Shown here piece by piece: positions 61,157-64,000 of a DNA stretch of 64,000 nt. The notes beneath the pieces are model-generated. The model made no database searches. It was not told the origin of the DNA and saw only the letters and a program-made list of their open reading frames with translations. The stretch is from Fen-1254 sp963769605 (GTDB taxonomy: Bacteria; Bacteroidota; Ignavibacteria; UBA10030), in assembly GCA_963769605.1 (NCBI GenBank), contig CAVYML010000004.1:124001-188000 (forward strand), given 5' to 3'. Position numbers and translations under genes: made by a program. How positions within the stretch are numbered: the stretch's first letter is position 1; the number at the start of each line of letters is the position of its first letter.

Positions 61157-64000
61157 TCACGATTCGAAATTCGCGATTTCTTCTACATATTCTTTACTGC
61201 CGTCATTAACCCAGGAATCCAATTGCGCGGGGTCTTTTAATTGCTGCCCGCGTATGCGCGGAACTACAACATACCCGCATTGAACGCCTGTCAATGCACT
61301 CATATCGCTCCATAATTTTTCAATCTGCGCAACAGGATAAATATCTTCCTGCCCGTGGCCCCATCGATATTTGACGTCTTTAATTGTAACATACGTCGGC
61401 ATATATCGCGCGACTTTCCTTACTGCCTCGGTCAACTCCGCTTCCGATCTTGTAAAAAGATCGTTTCGTTCAAGTCCGAATATTTTCAGCAACTTATCTA
61501 TATGAATCCATGTCGTCATGGTGTTGTAATAACTCAGTCCAAATTCATCTTCTTCACGCGGCTGCGCTAATCCTTCTAATAATCGGACTTTTCCGTTGAT
61601 ACGGGCCAACCCTCCGCCATGGTCTTCCATGCGCCTTGGTATTACTTCAAATGTCAATGCATTTCCGGATGAAATATGGTAGTTGAATATTTCAGGTGAA
61701 AGACTCACTCCCAGCGTATCAATATTATGAAGAAGCAGATGCTGGATAGAAGGCGACTCTTGAAGCACACTTGAAAGAATTCCATTTCTGATTAAATTTG
61801 GAACTTCATACCAATGGCCGAGCGGCGTCAATCTTTGCAATGCTATATTATCGGTATAATCGCTGGCCTCACCTTTAGTCTTTGCCCATTGTATCAATGT
61901 TTCATGCAGAGCATCGACAACCTTCTGCTTGTTCTCATCTAATTTTCCCTGGAGCATCTCTTCCCATAGGAATCGTAAATCGCGTTCAGTCGGTATAAAG
62001 CGCTGACCGATCGACTTTCCGGAAGAAAGATACACTCTTCCGCTAAATTGATAATTATTCGTCTTTTCTAATTCCTTTTGGATCGAATTATGCGTCAGGT
62101 AGCTTGTTGCAATAATGAAGGGAATCGAAGTATGGATCATCCCGGATGTTTTTCTGTTTTTAGCAAGATGAATCTCTAAAAACGACCGATGCCTGCCGTT
62201 CATCGGAATAAATGGATTGATGGCTTTTATCACTCCAGCTCCTTTTGTCCAGCGGCTCCCGACACCGGCTGCCAGACAGAGCATGGCAATATTTCCATTT
62301 TGTAAAGCATGGATGCCTGTTTGATTCCTGTCATCCAGCGTGTTTGAAAATACAACATCCGAAGGAGACATGTCTTCTATAATCGTTTCCAGCGGCAGAC
62401 GATTTCGGTTCAATCCGATTCCGCCTTTTCGCAGATCGTCCCGGATTTGTTCATGTTGAATCTGATCAAATCCATTTTCTTTTTTAATTTGTTCCGTTTC
62501 TTTATCCTGCTGCTTTTTCTCTGCGATCTCTGCCATACTGGAGTACTGAAAAACATTGCCAATGATGGAACGAAAAATAGGAAATGCCTCATTATGATGC
62601 GCTATGTTTAAGGAAAAAAGATCGATTTCAATTTTGCGCGAATCAGGAATAGTTTCAGAGTTCAATCGTGCCAATTGAGGGACCATGAATGCATAATACT
62701 TTTTGGGCATTAAAGCGGCGTTGTCGGTCAGAAGATGCGCACTGGTTCCTTGATTATTGATAGTAAAATCATACACGACCGGATCCATTGCAAAGGGAAG
62801 CGATTCCTCCATTTCTTGTTTTGTTTCCCGGAGGATATGCAACAGTCTGCTCTTTGCTTCTTCATAGATAACAGGGTCGACAAAAATTCCCATTCCGCCG
62901 CCGGACATTCCTCCAAGCATAAGAAATCCCCAATAATTTTCTTTGAATGTTTTTTTTGCCTTTTCGATGATATATTCCGTAAAATGCGTCGTGGCCCAGG
63001 GAATAATTGTTTTAATCGGATCCTCGAAATTACGGGCGGTCAGCGATGCTAATTTCTTAATATCTCCGCTGCGCAGGGACCCGGCGATTTCATCGTAAAT
63101 TGTATTGGCACGCTGCCGCGCATTCCACTCGCTGCTTGTTCGCAAGAGATATTTTTCAGTTACCATCTCAAGAATCAGGCCGACGTTTGAAGCCATACCG
63201 CCATGCATAAGAATTAAAGAGGATGTAATTTTCTTTTCAAATTCGGGGTGAAGAGATTCATCTTTTAAAATAGTATGACGGGGAAGGAGGCATCCCCGGC
63301 TGACGGTATATTCTGTGTCCCCCGTGCGCGCAAGAACCCCTCCTATTGCTTTGATTCCCGGCCATACACCGCCTGAGTCCTGCCAGCCGCCGCCGGAACC
63401 TCCCAGCCATTCGCCGAGAATTGCACGTGAAGCAATGAGATCCCTTTCCTGTTCGGTCGGCGTTCCTTCTAATTGCCGTGTTTGCTGCGTGGCGCGCATA
63501 AGAAGAGTGATCATTGATGCCAGCAGGTTTGTAGAGACAGCTAAACGGGATCCCTTTGGAATATCGTTTACCTTAGTTACAAGTTCGATTCCGAGCCCTG
63601 GGTATAATATTTTAGCTAAGATGTTTTTTATTGTAAAACGTGTTCCTTCGAATGAAGGCGGAATAAAGCCTGACGCAATGAGAGCCGCTTTGAGCAAGCC
63701 GAGATAATCGTTTCCAAAATTAAAAAGGTCTGCCAGTTCGGATAAATCCTTGCTGTCATTAAGATCAAGTGAAGTTATCCGAATAACGGGCTCATCAATG
63801 ATTCGCAGGTACGATTCGATGGGCGGTTTTATTTCTTTATCGCGCCCGAAGACGCCTAAGTCCGCTGAAATGTTAATAACGCGCGCACCTTCAGGATAAT
63901 CCATTCCCAAAAAGAATATATCCGACCAGCAGCTGTGCGTAAGATCGATCCGGACAGGTGTTCGTTCACAAAGGAGCGGATAAAGGTGAGTACTGCTTGA
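61157..64000 (-). CDS. GHMP kinase / UDP-sugar pyrophosphorylase fusion (5' end outside window)
   Basis: More than 940 residues; the frame is open to the right edge, reading RTPVRIDLTHSCWSDIF above the first candidate start. The N-terminal half carries GHMP-kinase features: EWLGGSGGGWQDSGGVWPGI (the glycine-rich phosphate loop) and WGFLMLGGMSGGGMGIFV. The C-terminal half shows a UDPGP-type pyrophosphorylase: MLCLAAGVGSRWTKGAGVIK, GRHRSFLEIHLAKNRK, LTPLGHWYEVPNLI and LLLHNIDTLGVSL. Kinase plus pyrophosphorylase would take a free sugar to its UDP (or GDP) form, as in the bifunctional FKP enzymes, but with the domains in the opposite order. The sugar is not known. Confidence 0.85.
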   Translation of the reverse strand, partial: SSSTHLYPLLCERTPVRIDLTHSCWSDIFFLGMDYPEGARVINISADLGVFGRDKEIKPPIESYLRIIDEPVIRITSLDLNDSKDLSELADLFNFGNDYLGLLKAALIASGFIPPSFEGTRFTIKNILAKILYPGLGIELVTKVNDIPKGSRLAVSTNLLASMITLLMRATQQTRQLEGTPTEQERDLIASRAILGEWLGGSGGGWQDSGGVWPGIKAIGGVLARTGDTEYTVSRGCLLPRHTILKDESLHPEFEKKITSSLILMHGGMASNVGLILEMVTEKYLLRTSSEWNARQRANTIYDEIAGSLRSGDIKKLASLTARNFEDPIKTIIPWATTHFTEYIIEKAKKTFKENYWGFLMLGGMSGGGMGIFVDPVIYEEAKSRLLHILRETKQEMEESLPFAMDPVVYDFTINNQGTSAHLLTDNAALMPKKYYAFMVPQLARLNSETIPDSRKIEIDLFSLNIAHHNEAFPIFRSIIGNVFQYSSMAEIAEKKQQDKETEQIKKENGFDQIQHEQIRDDLRKGGIGLNRNRLPLETIIEDMSPSDVVFSNTLDDRNQTGIHALQNGNIAMLCLAAGVGSRWTKGAGVIKAINPFIPMNGRHRSFLEIHLAKNRKTSGMIHTSIPFIIATSYLTHNSIQKELEKTNNYQFSGRVYLSSGKSIGQRFIPTERDLRFLWEEMLQGKLDENKQKVVDALHETLIQWAKTKGEASDYTDNIALQRLTPLGHWYEVPNLIRNGILSSVLQESPSIQHLLLHNIDTLGVSLSPEIFNYHISSGNALTFEVIPRRMEDHGGGLARINGKVRLLEGLAQPREEDEFGLSYYNTMTTWIHIDKLLKIFGLERNDLFTRSEAELTEAVRKVARYMPTYVTIKDVKYRWGHGQEDIYPVAQIEKLWSDMSALTGVQCGYVVVPRIRGQQLKDPAQLDSWVNDGSKEYVEEIANFES

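Overview
The window looks like a chromosome segment of a bacterium from the FCB group, most like Ignavibacteria, Kryptonia or Chlorobi relatives. The main evidence is a C-terminal type IX secretion sorting domain (YQNYPNPFNP type) on the protein at 46920-49475. Several 23S-IVS-type four-helix-bundle proteins, many nucleotidyltransferase toxin-antitoxin pairs and abundant intergenic repeats fit this, but no marker here fixes the genus. The core genes (0-12.7 kb, and the sugar-nucleotide genes near 50-64 kb) look moderately GC. The surface polysaccharide genes at about 27.6-46 kb are visibly AT-rich, as O-antigen and capsule loci often are.

Layout. 1-4.0 kb (minus strand): a lipid- or glycan-linked operon of two membrane GT2 glycosyltransferases, a YbhN-type integral membrane protein and a polysaccharide deacetylase whose 5' end is interrupted by a repeat. 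4.3-12.7 kb (plus): M16 peptidase, aminotransferase, NuoG, a frameshifted NuoH, NuoI, a broken four-helix-bundle gene and a YifB/ComM AAA ATPase. 12.9-19.1 kb: six small two-gene modules in a row, all on the plus strand. Five pair a nucleotidyltransferase with a small partner and one is VapBC; they are separated by repeat-filled gaps. 19.4-24.2 kb: outer-membrane polysaccharide export (SLBB protein) and a Wzz-like chain-length protein, with another nucleotidyltransferase pair between them. 24.4-27.5 kb: a complete IS66-type element with an 8-bp target duplication, then a complete IS1380-type element. 27.6-53.96 kb: the polysaccharide biosynthesis locus (flippase, nitroreductase-like protein, pyruvyl transferase, EpsG-like polymerase, glycosyltransferases, two DegT aminotransferases, radical SAM protein, arabinofuranosidase-like hydrolase, secreted deacetylase-like protein, initiating sugar transferase, Gfo/Idh oxidoreductase and hexapeptide acetyltransferase). 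It is interrupted at 34611-38288 by a 3.68-kb IS1-type transposon that carries passenger genes. 54-61 kb: a second zone of toxin-antitoxin-like modules and repeats surrounding UDP-glucose dehydrogenase. 61.2-64 kb (minus): a large GHMP-kinase/UDP-sugar pyrophosphorylase fusion running off the right edge.

How the genes work together. The sugar transferase would start repeat-unit assembly on the lipid carrier. Glycosyltransferases extend it with sugars from the DegT/Gfo-Idh/acetyltransferase set (a WlbA/WbpD/WbpE-like diacetamido-sugar route) and from Ugd. The flippase, EpsG-like polymerase, Wzz-like and SLBB proteins would export and polymerise the glycan.

Most notable. First, a transposon with 19-bp perfect terminal inverted repeats and an 8-bp target duplication carries an XRE-ImmA/IrrE regulator, an unknown 216-aa partner, DUF1883 and small proteins. 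Second, same-strand toxin-antitoxin modules are punctuated by composite hairpin repeats and heptamer tandem repeats, some of which have cut into genes. Third, an unusual number of genes are broken: five frameshifts and two in-frame stops. This is either real decay or indel error in the assembly.
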